Positions 22,545-33,537 of a DNA stretch of 64,000 nucleotides are shown in pieces. This stretch comes from Ceriagrion tenellum. Taxonomy: Eukaryota > Arthropoda > Insecta > Odonata > Coenagrionidae. The position numbers and the translations under genes were made by a program. The notes under the pieces are model-generated. The model was given only the letters and a program-made list of their open reading frames with translations, had not been told where the DNA came from and ran no database searches. The DNA lies in contig OY720639.1 of assembly GCA_963169105.1 (NCBI GenBank), positions 90,812,593 to 90,876,592 of the forward strand. Direction: 5' to 3'. Within the stretch, counting starts at the first letter, position 1; the number at the start of each line of letters is the position of its first letter.

Positions 22545-23460
22545 GGGGTTAAAAGAGGACTTTTTATTTAAAAGAAAAGGTGGAACACACCGTATTTTTA
22601 ATGTCATCACAATTTTCGCCAACTTCTTACGTGAATAGCCTACTAACTACCAGAGCTTATACCTTAGAAAATGGCTTCAAACATTTGGTCGGCAAATATC
22701 TCGAAAAAGATTCGCTTTGAGTGGCCAATATTTGGGTATTTTTGGCCAGATGAGATACTTTTCTTCATCATGAGATGTAATTGATACAAGGAGAGATTTT
22801 AATGCTTATAATGAACTCTTTACGGCCTACTTGGCTCTTTCTAATGAGATAGATCTTAAGTAGTCTCTTGAGGTGACTTTTTCACAAAAAAGGGTTGATT
22901 ATACCGTATTTTTAGTGTTTTCACAACAGTCGTCAACTTCAGACTTGAATGGACGACTAACAAAGCTAACGGTACCATATCAGTTAAAAAATGGTTCCTA
23001 TTATTTGGCAATTCACGTTAGTTTGGCAAGTCGTCACAAATAGTTAGTTTGGCAATCCATTACAATTTGGCATTGTAATAAATGTGGTAAGGTCCCATTA
23101 CTTTTTGTAACAAATACTGAGATTATTGATTTGAGTTTTGATTAATTATTGTATTAATGGCACACATACACATGTTTATTAATGAGGAGTCGGAATTAAG
23201 GAAGCGAGATTTTGCGTATACAGATATCTATATTGTATCGATATGAATGTCACGTGCTGCCTCCATTTACCCGGTGTGAATGCATGTCAATTGTGACGTT
23301 GCCAGTCATACCTGAGCAGTCGTTTGCAAGAGATCTCTGGACAATAAACGAGTACTTAACATGGTTGAAAAATATACCTCGCAAAAAATTGCATTAAGCG
23401 GCTGATATTTGGGTATCTACGGAATAACGAGGCATTTTTCTTCCTCATGAGACCTTGTTC
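22545..23460. repeat. diverged tandem duplication, second unit interrupted
   Basis: Blocks 'ACCGTATTTTTARTGT', 'TCACAA', 'AAAATGG...ATTTGG' and 'ATATTTGGGTAT' occur in the same order in 22570-22770 and in 22900-23030 plus 23360-23460. The second unit is split by about 320 bp of AT-rich sequence (23035-23355). Confidence 0.45.
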
Positions 23461-23473
23461 GTTGAATACTACA

Positions 23474-23890
23474 GCTTTTTTCAAGTGCCTTGCGCGCTAG
23501 GAGGCCGGACTAAAATTTGTGGGGGCGGGCACCTCTCGTGCGAGTCCGGAACAGTTCAAAGGCCTCCGCTGCCGGGGGACGGGGAACTGCCACCGAGAGG
23601 AGGGGGCTCTAGTTCGAGTTCGACGTTGCCGAGATTCTTATCCCTCAGCCGGGGCAACCGCGTGGCCCACAATGAGAGGGGCCCTATGGTGATGAGGTTT
23701 GGCAACTCAGCAAGTAGAATCGCGACATTCACACGATGGAATTCCGAGAGCGAGTGCATTTTCGCGGCTCTACGCTACGCCTACAGTTCCCTGAATGGCT
23801 CACGAGAGACCACGTGACGAGAAATTTTCTTTTCGCTCACCTCCGCAAATTTTAGTCCAGCCTCCTAGCCCCAAAGACATTTGAAAAAGA
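23474..23890. mobile_element. TIR element, family C, copy 2
   Basis: Inverted termini reading 'GCTAGGAGGCCGGACTAAAA' on the left and 'GCTAGGAGGCTGGACTAAAA' on the complement of the right end, extended outward by a 'TTTTTCAARTG' block. Length about 415 bp. The frame 23455-23817 is an artefact of GC-rich sequence in the element. No transposase. Confidence 0.75.
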
Positions 23891-23939
23891 TAATGGGAGA
23901 AATGATATCTCGCTCAAACCACTGAAAAAGAAGTGATGA

Positions 23940-25845
23940 AGAAGGGTTTACAGAGTGGGGAGGGAGGGCTGTAAGAGCAGAGAACTCCGGCAGCAGGCTA
24001 CTGGTTCCGACGAGGGGGCGAAAAGACGGGAGGGCTGTGGGTTGCCCAGGGGAGTGGGCTGCGGAACGGAGGTATGGAGAAAGGGGGTGAGAGAGAAGAG
24101 GTGTAGCTATGCAAACACCTCGGCAGGAACACTGAAAAGTCGATGAACTACCTTTTTCGCCAACGACGCTTAACGCGCGCGGCCATGAGGCAATGCCTTG
24201 CCCTCGACAACACGCCTGACAAACGCAGAGGACTTAGTGCACAGAACGTCTATCGAAGACTTTAGGCCACCACTGGTACACCCCATACATATTCATCCTT
24301 AAAGATGAAAAACTTATTTTTCGTTTCAGAGGGTCAAACTGAAAAGGTTTTATTCCACAATCTAATTCAACACACTTTCCGTGGATTCCGTTTATTAACG
24401 TATTCAAAAAAATCCCGGAGAACGCGACTGACGCCAACTGACCTTAAAAACTATGTGGAGTGGAAAAGTTGAAAGACCGAAAATGATTCCGTAAAGTTGA
24501 AACCTGAGTCGGTTTAAATAAAAAAATGAGGAATTTTACGGTGAAGTTTTTCTTCTTATCGCAATGTGGTTCCACAAGTTAGGTGCTTGCTAATTCAATA
24601 TATCGTCAACTGACCTATTTAAACATTGCAAGTAACAAATATGTATTCGAAACTGTTTTGATTGAAAAGTCAGTTTGAATGATCAGGTTCGTTCACTTTT
24701 AAAATGAAGGTACTGTGTTTTCTGAAAGTACAGAAACTCTGAATATTTAGATGTGTGAAATGAAGAACTAAATCTCTTTCAGGCACGAAGGTGTGATTTT
24801 TGTAGGCATTTTTAAAATCAATGAAGTACGCCCCATATACTTTGGATTCTTCGAAAGGCTTAGAAATATTAAGTGCAGACAATTTTAGGTTCAGCGTACA
24901 GAGTGTTCTGATCTTCAACCAAATACTTGAGACTCAGAAATCGTGGAAACCTTCAATCCTTGGTAAGAATGGCAAACTTAAAACACAGTAATTTCCATTA
25001 ACTATTGTGTCCACAATAATTTCTTCACGAAGTAGCGTCATAAAAGATGACCACATGGCAGTATTTTCATCTTTTCTATCATTCCAAGCAGAGCATTAAG
25101 TAAAACAAAATGTAAACATATATTTTCAAGGCAAAATTTGAACCCCAAATCTTTCAGTTGCAATGAAGAGGTACTACCAACCTGGTATCCGCGTTTGGCT
25201 TGGAATTGGCTCTCTTATAAATCCTATTGATTTAGGCACCAAAGAAACACTATGAGATATACACCTCCAGATTATACGTCTTTCCATAGTATCTCTTCCA
25301 GGTGCTCAATGATTAGCCTTTACCAAATTTGGAACGGACCAGGTGGCGAAAAAGTCGTTTTAACATACCACCAAGAAACCTACTTAAGCTTAAGCACTAA
25401 AAAATCATGAATCGGCAAAAATATACGAAAAAAATACTAATTGAAGATTGGGACAATTAATTACCTGCTAATCATTGATGAAGCCGAATTCACTCACTTA
25501 ACACTGGTAACGATAAATGGACAACCAATCATATTTCAGTAAAAAATAGTTTAGGGGAACGACTTAGGGGAACATTCAAGCTTGATAGTGATCTCATCGC
25601 ACAGTAGCCAACGACAGACGGTTGAATGATTTTTCACTAAGGACACCTTCCCTACTTGCAATTGCGTTGAGTCATAGATGATCTCATTATACGAGAAGAG
25701 AGCCAGAGTAATCTATTTTAATTAAAATGCATCGAGTTCAGAGAGATATGCAGAAGGACGTTCAACACTAATATCAAAAATCTAGGATTGACAAAAAGTG
25801 GATTTCATCGAAACGAAAACGAATGTAAATGATTAAGCAAGAGTT
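23940..25845. other. no gene recognised
   Basis: A purine-rich patch (23940-24170) followed by AT-rich sequence. Short frames only. A fragment of MITE family A terminus lies at about 23895-23925. Confidence 0.4.
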
Positions 25846-25849
25846 GAGT

Positions 25850-26998
25850 AGGAAGGCATAGAATTTACTAAATTATTAATGGTGCAATTAAATACTTTTG
25901 TACGACTCAAATTATAATTAATTAAATAAAAATATCTTTAATTTAACTCAACTTTTCATGTGGTACGTTAAAAACTCCTTCACAACTGGCGATTTATGTG
26001 ACCCTGAAAAAAATGAGTGCGGTGACAGCATGATTTACCTCCAAAAATAGTCCAGAAAACATATGAACTACTCACTTATTTTTTGACGAGATCTGCATAA
26101 TATAATTTCCTTCTCTTATTTTAAATAAAGTCCCTTTGGATTACATAGCGTACCGTTTCCCAAGCAAGAGGACTTGTCATTTTGTAAAAATTTCAAAAAG
26201 TAGTTTGGTTAGGGAATGATGTTATTGTAACCTTTGAAGAGTTTGGTATTTTTCTTAAAAATGAGACAAATATATAATAAAGTAACAATCTCTTTCGGCT
26301 TGTATACAATAATAAAGGTGATATGTACTCCAATAGCCGTAACAAAAACCTTTCAGGGATAATAATTAGGGGGAATGGGATCGGTGATTGAAAGTATTAA
26401 GGCGTAAATATAGGTGATTGTCTGAATGGGTGTGTTCTTTACGGAGTTAGCTCAGTGGTTTGTGGATTTAGTGGAGCTCAGTTTTTATTGTGGTCGCATA
26501 ATGTGCGCGGAAAGAACGAGTTTTTGTACACATCTTTTCGGCAGTGTATCTCTCTTATTTTATTGCTTCTGTCAGAGGTAGAAATGTAGTGAGGCGTCAT
26601 GATAATATTCTCTGTGTCGCTCTGAAAAATATCAATTCTGAATTTCTCAAGCAACCTAAGCCTAGCGTGTAGCTTCCGAGTCTCGAGGGGCTCCCACCTT
26701 AATACCTCTAAAAGTTGTGAGACACAATATATACGCTCGTAGCAGTTTTTAACGAAGCGCGCTGCTTTCATTTGTATTTTATTATTTTTTTGGTTAAATC
26801 TTTATGAACAGCGTCCCAAATGCTCGCAGCGTATTCGAGGTGTGACCTAAACAGAGCGAAGTAGCATATCTCTTTTACTTTTTCATCCGAGGACCTTCCT
26901 ATTTTACGCTTAACAAAACCTTGTTTCTTAATGCTGTGCCGCATATGTTTTGTACATATCACATCAATTTATAGGTAAAATGATATTTCGCTCAAACC
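25850..26998. mobile_element. TTAA MITE, family A, copy 4, split by a LINE
   Basis: The left piece (25850-26271) follows the family A order: 'ATTATTAATGGTGCAATT', 'AAAAACTCCTTCACAAC', 'TTTTTTGACGAGATCTGC', 'AAAAATGAGACAAAT'. The right terminal piece ('TAGGTAAAATGATATTTCGC') resumes at 26963 after about 690 bp containing a minus-strand LINE. The left terminus is missing. Confidence 0.65.
26440..26962 (-). pseudogene. L2/CR1-like LINE reverse transcriptase C-terminal region, one frameshift
   Basis: The minus strand first gives KKQGFVKRKIGRSSDEKVK and ALFRSHLEYAASIWD (26962-26768). A frameshift follows, then KAARFVKNCYERIYCVSQ, RWEPLETRKLHARLRLLEK and IREIHCRKDVYKNSFFPR (26771-26478). This is the thumb and terminal part of an L2/CR1/Jockey-like reverse transcriptase, best preserved here of the eight fragments in the window. 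The catalytic FADD region and the endonuclease are missing through 5' truncation. It lies inside MITE family A copy 4 and so is the younger insertion. Confidence 0.85.
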
Positions 26999-26999
26999 C

Positions 27000-27560
27000 C
27001 CATAGCTCCTCTCCGCAATCTGCTTCTCAGCCCGGCAACGGCGGAGGGGTAAGAACACCTCGAGGACGCTACGGCCGACCTAGCCTCCTCGCATTCGCCA
27101 ATTCGAATCAAAAGAGTCCACAAAAACGTCAGGGGGCCACTCCTTCACTCATCTCATCCCGCCACCTCCACCTACTCCCACTTTCACGGCCTCCGCGCAA
27201 CTTCGCCCGAGAGTAACCTTTTCCAAATCATTTTCCGTTGAGGCTGTCCGGGCTTTGAGTGAACGGGAGATAGAGGAAGGGCGTAGAGAAGACAGAAGGG
27301 AAGAGGGACGAAGAAAAAAGCGACGGGGGCAGAGGGGAAAAACGAGGAAGAGAATTCCCTGACTGTGCCCGGGCCTTCAGCGAGGAGAACAATTTATCAC
27401 CCTCCCCACCGATGTGCTTCGGTGAAGAGGCCTAAGTTACCACGTCCACCTTTAGCCCTGGCATTGAAGGCGCGCCCGCCAACTGACTACGCTAAGATGC
27501 GCTTGCTTTTTTTTGCGTATGTGACAGCATAAAAAACCCGTAGTTGAAATATGTCGAAAT
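27000..27560. other. GC-rich and purine-rich block, no gene
   Basis: 27000-27220 is GC-rich and 27245-27350 is strongly purine-rich on the plus strand. No recognisable domain in any frame. Confidence 0.35.
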
Positions 27561-27686
27561 TGCCACGCAAAAAAAATCAGCCAATTGATAATCATAAGTA
27601 ATCGTCTCCGGCTTCACTTTGTGGAAATGAGTGATATCCATGATAAAAACAACTATTTTTCAATCCACACAATTTATTTTAAATTC

Positions 27687-27724
27687 GACCCGGGTTTCAG
27701 CAACTTGCAACGTGCCATCATCAG
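27687..27724 (-). ncRNA. hammerhead-like ribozyme motif
   Basis: Minus strand: CUGAUGA, extra U, helix II GGCA/UGCU around a long loop, GAAA, CCCGGG, UC. All invariant core bases are present. Helix I is poor (only the first pair forms), so cleavage alone is doubtful. Confidence 0.55.
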
Positions 27725-27752
27725 GTCCCGACCTTCGTGCCAACATCAGTTC

Positions 27753-27786
27753 CTGAAGATGGCACGAAGTTGCTGAAACCCAGGTC
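27753..27786 (+). ncRNA. hammerhead-like ribozyme motif
   Basis: Plus strand: CUGAAGA, extra U, helix II GGCA/UGCU with a 6-base loop, GAAA, CCCAGG, UC. Helix I between CAGUUC and GUAUUU has one mismatch in five positions. Core bases are intact. Confidence 0.6.
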
Positions 27787-27842
27787 GTATTTACCATATA
27801 TTGTGTGGATTGAAACAAAGTTGTTTTCATAATGGACAATTG

Positions 27843-27910
27843 ATAATCGAACCACGGACCTTCGGTGTCCCGGAACTATACGCGGACCACTTTGCAACCC
27901 GTGCTCGTTC
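27843..27910 (-). repeat. possible tRNA-like SINE head
   Basis: The minus strand has 'GGTTGCAAAGTGGTCCGCG' and then 'TCCGTGGTTCGATTATC', spaced like pol III A and B boxes. No tail or target duplication identified. Confidence 0.3.
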
Positions 27911-28744
27911 CCTTGGAACCGTAAAAACTATCGATAGAATCAGGATGCCTGGGTTGCGTAGCACGTAGTAGCAAAATGCACGTTACCGATTTGGCTTCTT
28001 AGCTATTTAAGGGTATTTTAACATGAAACCTTAAGGCACTTGACATAAGTATATTTCGAAATAATTCGATAGCATACATGAATATTTTCTCCTAAACGTG
28101 AAAACATACACTTAACATTATAATAATGGCTCGTATTAAATATCAAGGTATCATGCCGAATGAAAACCACGTATTCATTCACAGTTTTTGCTTAAATTTC
28201 GAATTCCGCGCCGCACACCAAAATCATAACAATACTTTAAGTGAGGCGAACATTCTTACATACAATTCATGCACGATTTTCATTCAAATATATACGATTT
28301 TTCCCAACGAATAAAAATATGTACCCCATTGAAGTGTGGTCCAAAACTTTTTAACGAATACCTTCAAAAGTTGTTGAAATCTCAACTCATCATCACCTGC
28401 ACTCAACGACTCACGGTTCGCGCTCCAACTGCCTTAACCCTGCGGTTGTGACGTTAATTATTTGGACTTGAGTAGTGACGTCGGTCTCTCGGACCGATAA
28501 GTACTTTGGAGTTTTTGAAAAGAAAAAAATCAACCTTTTCTGAATGACCACTAAGCAGCAGCAATTAAACATGAATTTATCAATATTTATTCGACAATTT
28601 TCCCACACAAAAGAGATTATACTGGAGCCTTATTTATATTTAGGTTATACTGTAAAATATGTAAACTAAGGCATTGTATTTCTTCATTAGAGCAAAAAAC
28701 CGTCACAATGTTTTGGTACATTAATAAGAGATTCATTTCGATTA

Positions 28745-29416
28745 TAATTATTGTATATATTTAAGTATTATAACGGAAAAGGAAAATTTTTGTTGAATGT
28801 CGGAGAATCTCCTCCTGATTTTCTACACTTTCAGGGGCGAATCACCCTTGAGTGTATCCCTTTTTGCCTCAGCATACGATCTATCCTTCTTCACCCAGTC
28901 CATGAAACCTATTCTCTTCCTTTCCCTTCCCCGCTCGCCCCTTACTACATCCTCCAGCTACATATCCTGTCTATCCCGAATTTCATTCAGAAGCTTCCTT
29001 TCCTCGCCCACCATCTCAAGCACTTCCTCGTTAGTCTTCCTCTACGTCCACCTCACCTTCTACATAGCTTATTCCAAGCTTACAATGAATTTTTTATTAT
29101 TTTTTGTTTTGCCTGTCATCATTGTATAATTAATTCGATTTTGTATATTGAGTTTCATCACTGTATTATTAATCTAATTTTTGAATTTCAAAATTGTATT
29201 AATTTGAACAAATGTACTTCATTATCTCAGGGGCTAAGAGTAGCCCACGATAATAAACGTTGTTATTATTATTATTACATCCTCCACATCTACATCTCAA
29301 ATGCCTGCAGCCTATTCTCGTCCTCCTTTCAGAGGGTTCACGTTTCTGCACCACACAACGCTACGCTCCATATCAAGCTCTTCACCAGCCTCTTCGTCAC
29401 ATCCTTACACACAAGG
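28745..29416 (-). pseudogene. LINE reverse transcriptase tail (LINE family d) with 13-bp target duplications
   Basis: Flanked by TTCATTTCGATTA (28732-28744) and TTCATTTCCATTA (29417-29429), a 12/13 match. On the minus strand, broken frames read an ELDMERSVV-like, a LQAFEMWMW-like and a NEEVLEMVGEERKLLNEI series, then GRERKRIGFMDWVKKDRSYAEAK, which is the end of an RTE-like reverse transcriptase. Between the second and third segments an unrelated piece of about 200 bp (29070-29270) ends in an ATT-repeat tail. The same family occurs at 59967-60291. Confidence 0.8.
29070..29276 (+). mobile_element. short LINE 3' end with (ATT)n tail, nested
   Basis: 'CAGGGGCTAAGAGTAGCCCA' then CGATAATAAACG and (TTATTA)n is the typical end of a CR1/R1-type LINE 3' untranslated region. 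It lies inside the minus-strand LINE d copy, which itself lies in element H, giving three levels of nesting. Confidence 0.6.
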
Positions 29417-29599
29417 TTCATTTCCATTACCTCAGAAATTATTAATCCACATTTTAAGCTAATCGCCTATTACAAAACATAATAAAAAAGGTGGTATTTT
29501 AGGACATGAGTGGTGACGCCCGGTCCGTTGAATAAAGAGTAGCTGTATGTAGCAATATACTTACACGAAGTGATTTTTGGCTCGTATATCTGAGGGCTT

Positions 29600-29990
29600 T
29601 GAAAAGCTGACCAGAAAAGTATAGAAGCCTTCGAAACCTGGTACTGGAGGAGGATGCTGTAGATAAATTGGACAGACAAAATAAAAAATATTTAAGTGTA
29701 CAGATGAATAGAAGAGGAAAGGACCTTGTGGAACACCATAGAGAAGGGAAGAACAAGATGAATTGGACACACCCTGCGACACAATGATTTGTGAAGAACA
29801 TAATTGAAGGCAAAATAGAGGGAAAAGCCCCCAGAGGAAGACCAAGGAATAAGCCCATGGACCAAATAAGGAGGAAAGTACATAGGAAGAGTAACCAGGA
29901 GGTAAAGGAACTAGCATTAGATAGGGAAGGTTGGAGGGCTGCAGTCAACCAATCCTAGGATTGAAAGACCAATGAATGAATGAATCGGAG
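29600..29990 (+). pseudogene. LINE reverse transcriptase tail (LINE family b) with TGAA tail
   Basis: Plus-strand frames read KADQKSIEAFETWYWRRM, then a NKMNWTHPATQ-like stretch, GKAPRGRPRNKPMDQI and ELALDREGWRAAVNQS. It ends in 'CCAATGAATGAATGAATC' at about 29985. Stops interrupt every frame. It splits the right part of element H near 'TCTGAGGGCT' and 'CGGAGAGCC', possibly a short target duplication. Confidence 0.8.
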
Positions 29991-30099
29991 AGCCATTATA
30001 AAATAGGAAGTAATTGAAGAGCTTTGACGGCAAAATTTCAGGCTTCGTCTGCGACACCAGAAAGATTATAATATTATTATTGTTGTTTCTTTAGTCTGG

Positions 30100-31060
30100 G
30101 TTGGATGAGACGGAACTGTCCCCTCTTTCCCCAACACAGTACATACACAAACACTCATGTCCTGGGCAGAAAATATTCTACCCAGGCGGCGACCCTCGGG
30201 TTAGCAGGCAAGGATTTTATCCCGCCGCCACCGGGGCCGATATATTGTCGGTCTGTGAGATCAGGGTCAGGGTGTGTCGGCGTGATCAGGCGTCACCAAT
30301 CCAGGGTTAAGAAACAGGTAACGTAAATAAAGGTGTGTGTAAGTGTCTTTACTGGAGGAAGAAAAAACCCTTTCGTAAAAATACTGCAACAGGAAAGGTG
30401 AGGATGGGAGCTCGCGGGGGGGGGGGGGGGGGGGAGTTTGAGAAGAAAATGTTTGCCCTTTTTAAAGCTGACTAACATCTCCGCAAACAATGTTTGCGCT
30501 CTTCCCCTCTTCGCTATCTTCATACCCCTCATCATCGACGCACACCTCTCCCCGTCTCGCCCCCCCTCTCATCCTTTATTGAATTTCCGCAGCAAGGTAG
30601 CGAATTAAATTTTCATCTCGCCCGGAAGATTTATCGCACGTGACTCACGGCTTTAATTAAACTCTTCGGGGTTCCGCACACTCATATTCCCTCCCTCCTA
30701 GGACGCCACGCCCCCCCCCCCCTTGATGCCCCTCTTCGCCCGCCGTAATTCCGGGGAGCTACACCGGGGTGTGTTTGAGAGACCCCCCCCCTCTCCCACC
30801 TTAACATCCCCCGCCCCACGTTCAACCCTTTCTCCCACTTGTCGTATCCTGGGGAATAGCGGGGGCGACGGTGTAAGCCGACGAGAAGGCTGGGGGTAAA
30901 GGGGGGTAAACGACCCCTGAAAGAGTGTGCGAGAATGGCAAACGAGAGACGGGCGGATGGGAAGAGAGAACTGGGACACAAACTGAGCAAAAAAAATTAC
31001 GAAGGTACGCAATAGTACGAAGAGGAGGTTATGCTTTTGGGGAGATTGTGCCGAGCCGGA
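30100..31060. other. GC-rich block with homopolymer tracts, no gene supported
   Basis: Contains a run of 19 G (30416-30434) and several C runs of 9-13 bases (30710-30795). The many overlapping frames are explained by base composition. Confidence 0.5.
30416..30434. repeat. (G)19 homopolymer
   Basis: Nineteen consecutive G residues. The exact length may carry sequencing or assembly error. Confidence 0.85.
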
Positions 31061-31064
31061 CCGC

Positions 31065-31631
31065 TTAAGGTAGCTCCGGCTTGACTATATGAGTCAAAAC
31101 AAAAACTAAGTCACACATTTTCATTTAAATTTCGGCCTAAAAAATCCTATTTACGCTGATAAAATGGGTAACCTATTGAAAACCAAAATTAAGCGACAAA
31201 ATATGCAGATAACTCCATGAATATATTTTCAATTACCACATTTTCCCAGCCTAAGGAGCCAACTTCAGAGCAATTCGCGTGGAACTAACGCATATCACCT
31301 ATAATTACGGCAGTTATTCGCTAATAACTTCAACTAATAAGTATTAATATGCTTAAATTTTATTTGAATCCCATTTCTCACGACTTTTGGCTTCCAATAA
31401 ACAGTTTTCTTTCAAAGCATGAATAGGTATGCATTACGTCCAAGTTGAAAATTTTCCGCTGTAATCTACGTAATCTCCATAAGAGCCCATGTCAAAATCT
31501 CCACTTTGAAGGCTGAATTACAGTAACACTAGCTACATTTTCATCTAAGTTAATTAAATGAACTACTAAGATGCTATATTCAAGTTTTCAGAAAACAAGA
31601 ATATCTGACCCAGAGACCAGAGCCACCTTAA
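31065..31631. mobile_element. TTAA-flanked MITE, family B, complete copy
   Basis: 567 bp between TTAA at 31065-31068 and 31628-31631. Inner termini are 'GGTAGCTCCGGC' and the complement of 'CAGAGCCACC'. Related to family A by its terminal bases only. A truncated copy lies at 9803-10060. No transposase. Confidence 0.75.
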
Positions 31632-31639
31632 GACGGTTC

Positions 31640-32210
31640 CACCACGAAAGGACACAAATGTCATTTTTTTCATATCCTGGGTACAAAAGAAAAAATATGT
31701 CCACAGTCTGCTGGGAACAACGATATATATTAACTTTTTCCGAGTAAAAAAATTTTGCAATGCCTCGGACGCACATTTCCCGCTATGTTCACCACATTTC
31801 ACCGCCGTGAATTTATGATTCCCTCATCTGACAGAAGGACTGGGATATGAAGAGGAATGGGAGGATGACCCCACAAGCACGTTCATTTTCACGCCGGGGG
31901 AATGAGCGAGGAAAAGTTAGACCGCAGGAATGCTCTCCATTATTCCACAAAATGCGCAGTTCCCATGGCATAAATCGTTTGCCTGGCGTAAAAACTTGTA
32001 TATACTCTATATCGAACCGAGCACCTTGATGGACAGGTGATGAGTATTTTGCAAGGGAATCAACAACCCCATTTCCTCTTAGAGCAAAGATCCTTCGTAC
32101 AAAGCAAACTGCTTTTATTCTATTGAATGATTTAAAAATTTTGCGAATCGTATTATGGCAATTTATATTCCGGGAGACGAACAGAACGATTCATGTCGAA
32201 TTCAACGGGA
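31640..32210. other. no gene recognised
   Basis: Short chance frames only. The frame at 31566-31802 overlaps the MITE end. Confidence 0.4.
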
Positions 32211-32214
32211 GATA

Positions 32215-32690
32215 CTAAGAGGGCTGTGAACCACAGCCGAGAATGCTCTTGCAGATGTCTACGCCCTTTAACCTTACGGCTCAATTCTATTAGTTAAAGT
32301 AAATGCTTTGAAACAGGAATCGAGAATAAGAACTATTATTTACAGTAAGTGTTGTAACTTTTCACTTTTTGCTGTTTAAATAATTATTTCGACCGCGAAA
32401 GAAGCGTAATGTTGTCGTAAATTAGGCGACATCTATGACGCTTGAGAAGCATGTTTCTTAAATAATTTGTACTTGTTGTCAGTAGGAACCATTCAGCTCT
32501 ATGAAGGATTTTCAAAATGTTGAAAATTACATATAATAAAGCCACATCGGACATTCTCGTGAACCTTAGCTCCGCATTATACACTGGGCCATCAGTGGCG
32601 CCGCTGACCTGCGCTGGGTAATGGAAGTGAAGGTGGAGATCTCTCTTAGGCCTCGTTAGAAGACGGAACTAAAGGGGCATTTTAGACTGA
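32215..32690. repeat. interspersed repeat family F, near full-length copy
   Basis: Starts 'AGAGGGCTGTGAACCACAGC', passes 'TTTCGACCGCGAAAGAAGCG' and ends near 'ATCAGTGGCGCCGCTGACC' and 'GGAGATCTCTCTTAGGCC'. Orientation is opposite to the copies at 8.4 and 12.7 kb. The longest copy of this family in the window. Confidence 0.6.
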
Positions 32691-33466
32691 GGAATACAGT
32701 CTCCTTAAATATGCGTGCATCATAACTAAGAGGTTAATATCATAATTCCAATATACTCATTGTATAAAACAAATATTAATATCATCTCTTGAAAAACTCA
32801 ACGCTAAGATATAAAAAAAGGAAACTCACCAGCAGGTATTAAATATTCCGAAGACTTCTTCGACTTCGATCGCTTCATATAATTCAAATATTTTATTGCT
32901 ATTCCAGGTGAGTTATCTACTGTATTGAGGTGAATGTTTTGAAAGGAGATAGCTAATGTGAGACTTCCACAATATTTCGTGATTATTTTCCCGATCAGCG
33001 TCGTTTTAGCGGTGTTTTTGAGAAACGTAAGGACGATTTAGTCAACGCAAGTAAAATTGCACGTAATGTAACAGTTACAGAGAAAAACTACTGAGAAAAA
33101 ATATACGTCGACCGTTATTTTTTCACCGCAGTCGTTCTTTTTTCAGCAACGGAGTTACTGCAATATAAGGCTGAGAGTCGAAAAGTGAGTTCGGGAGAAA
33201 ACAACTGAAGGAAATGTGCCGACCTTCCCGCGTGCGATTCCAGATATTTTTAGATCGAAGCCAGCGAGTGTGTTTTTTTTTCTCGTCCGTTCATCATGCC
33301 ATCTACGCGTTCAGTTTGGCGGGGACCCCGTTCGATACACGGCTCCGCCGCCGCGTCCATATCCGGCGGCGAGCCTCGGGGGTCGTAAAGCAACAAGCAG
33401 TGGCTAGCCAGACCGACACGCCATGTCCTTTTCCTCAGCCACCCGCGCCTTGCTTTTTATTTACAG

Positions 33467-33537
33467 GGGATGGGAAACCTTTCGATTGCGCCGTATACGG
33501 CCCGTGCGAGTTCGACAACGACCGCGACCAATCCCAG
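33467..33537 (+). CDS. candidate internal exon of an unrecognised host gene
   Basis: A 71-bp open segment has a good splice acceptor on its left ('GCTTTTTATTTACAG') and a good donor on its right (CCCAG|GTAATAAG). In the frame starting at 33466 it reads GDGKPFDCAVYGPCEFDN, with two cysteines, and is open from 33214. I do not recognise the product. The stretch 33200-33940 is unlike the repeats around it and has balanced composition, which is why I single it out. The join to neighbouring exons is unknown. Confidence 0.3.

Larger units (their letters stand above)
27644..27829. repeat. foldback element carrying two head-to-head hammerhead-like motifs
   Basis: Arms of about 60 bp (27644-27705 and 27768-27829) are imperfect inverted copies, each with 'CAATCCACACAAT' at the outside and 'GGGTTTCAGCAACTT' inside. 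One hammerhead core reads on each strand: minus 27687-27724 and plus 27753-27786. The arrangement matches the foldbacks at 51592-51735 and 20815-20931. Confidence 0.7.
28435..30068. mobile_element. interspersed element family H, copy broken by two LINEs
   Basis: Outer pieces at 28435-28744, 29430-29600 and 29990-30068 together match the uninterrupted copy at 54710-55292. Shared blocks are 'TAACCCTRC', 'GTGACGTCGGTCTCTCGGAC' (here), 'TTTGGCTCGTATATC' and 'CACCAGAAAGAYTATA'. The interruptions are LINE family d (28745-29416) and LINE family b (about 29600-29990). No coding sequence of its own. Confidence 0.7.

Noticed and set aside
28751..29482. 243-codon plus frame
   Set aside because: It runs antisense through LINE d and across insertion borders, so it cannot be one gene.
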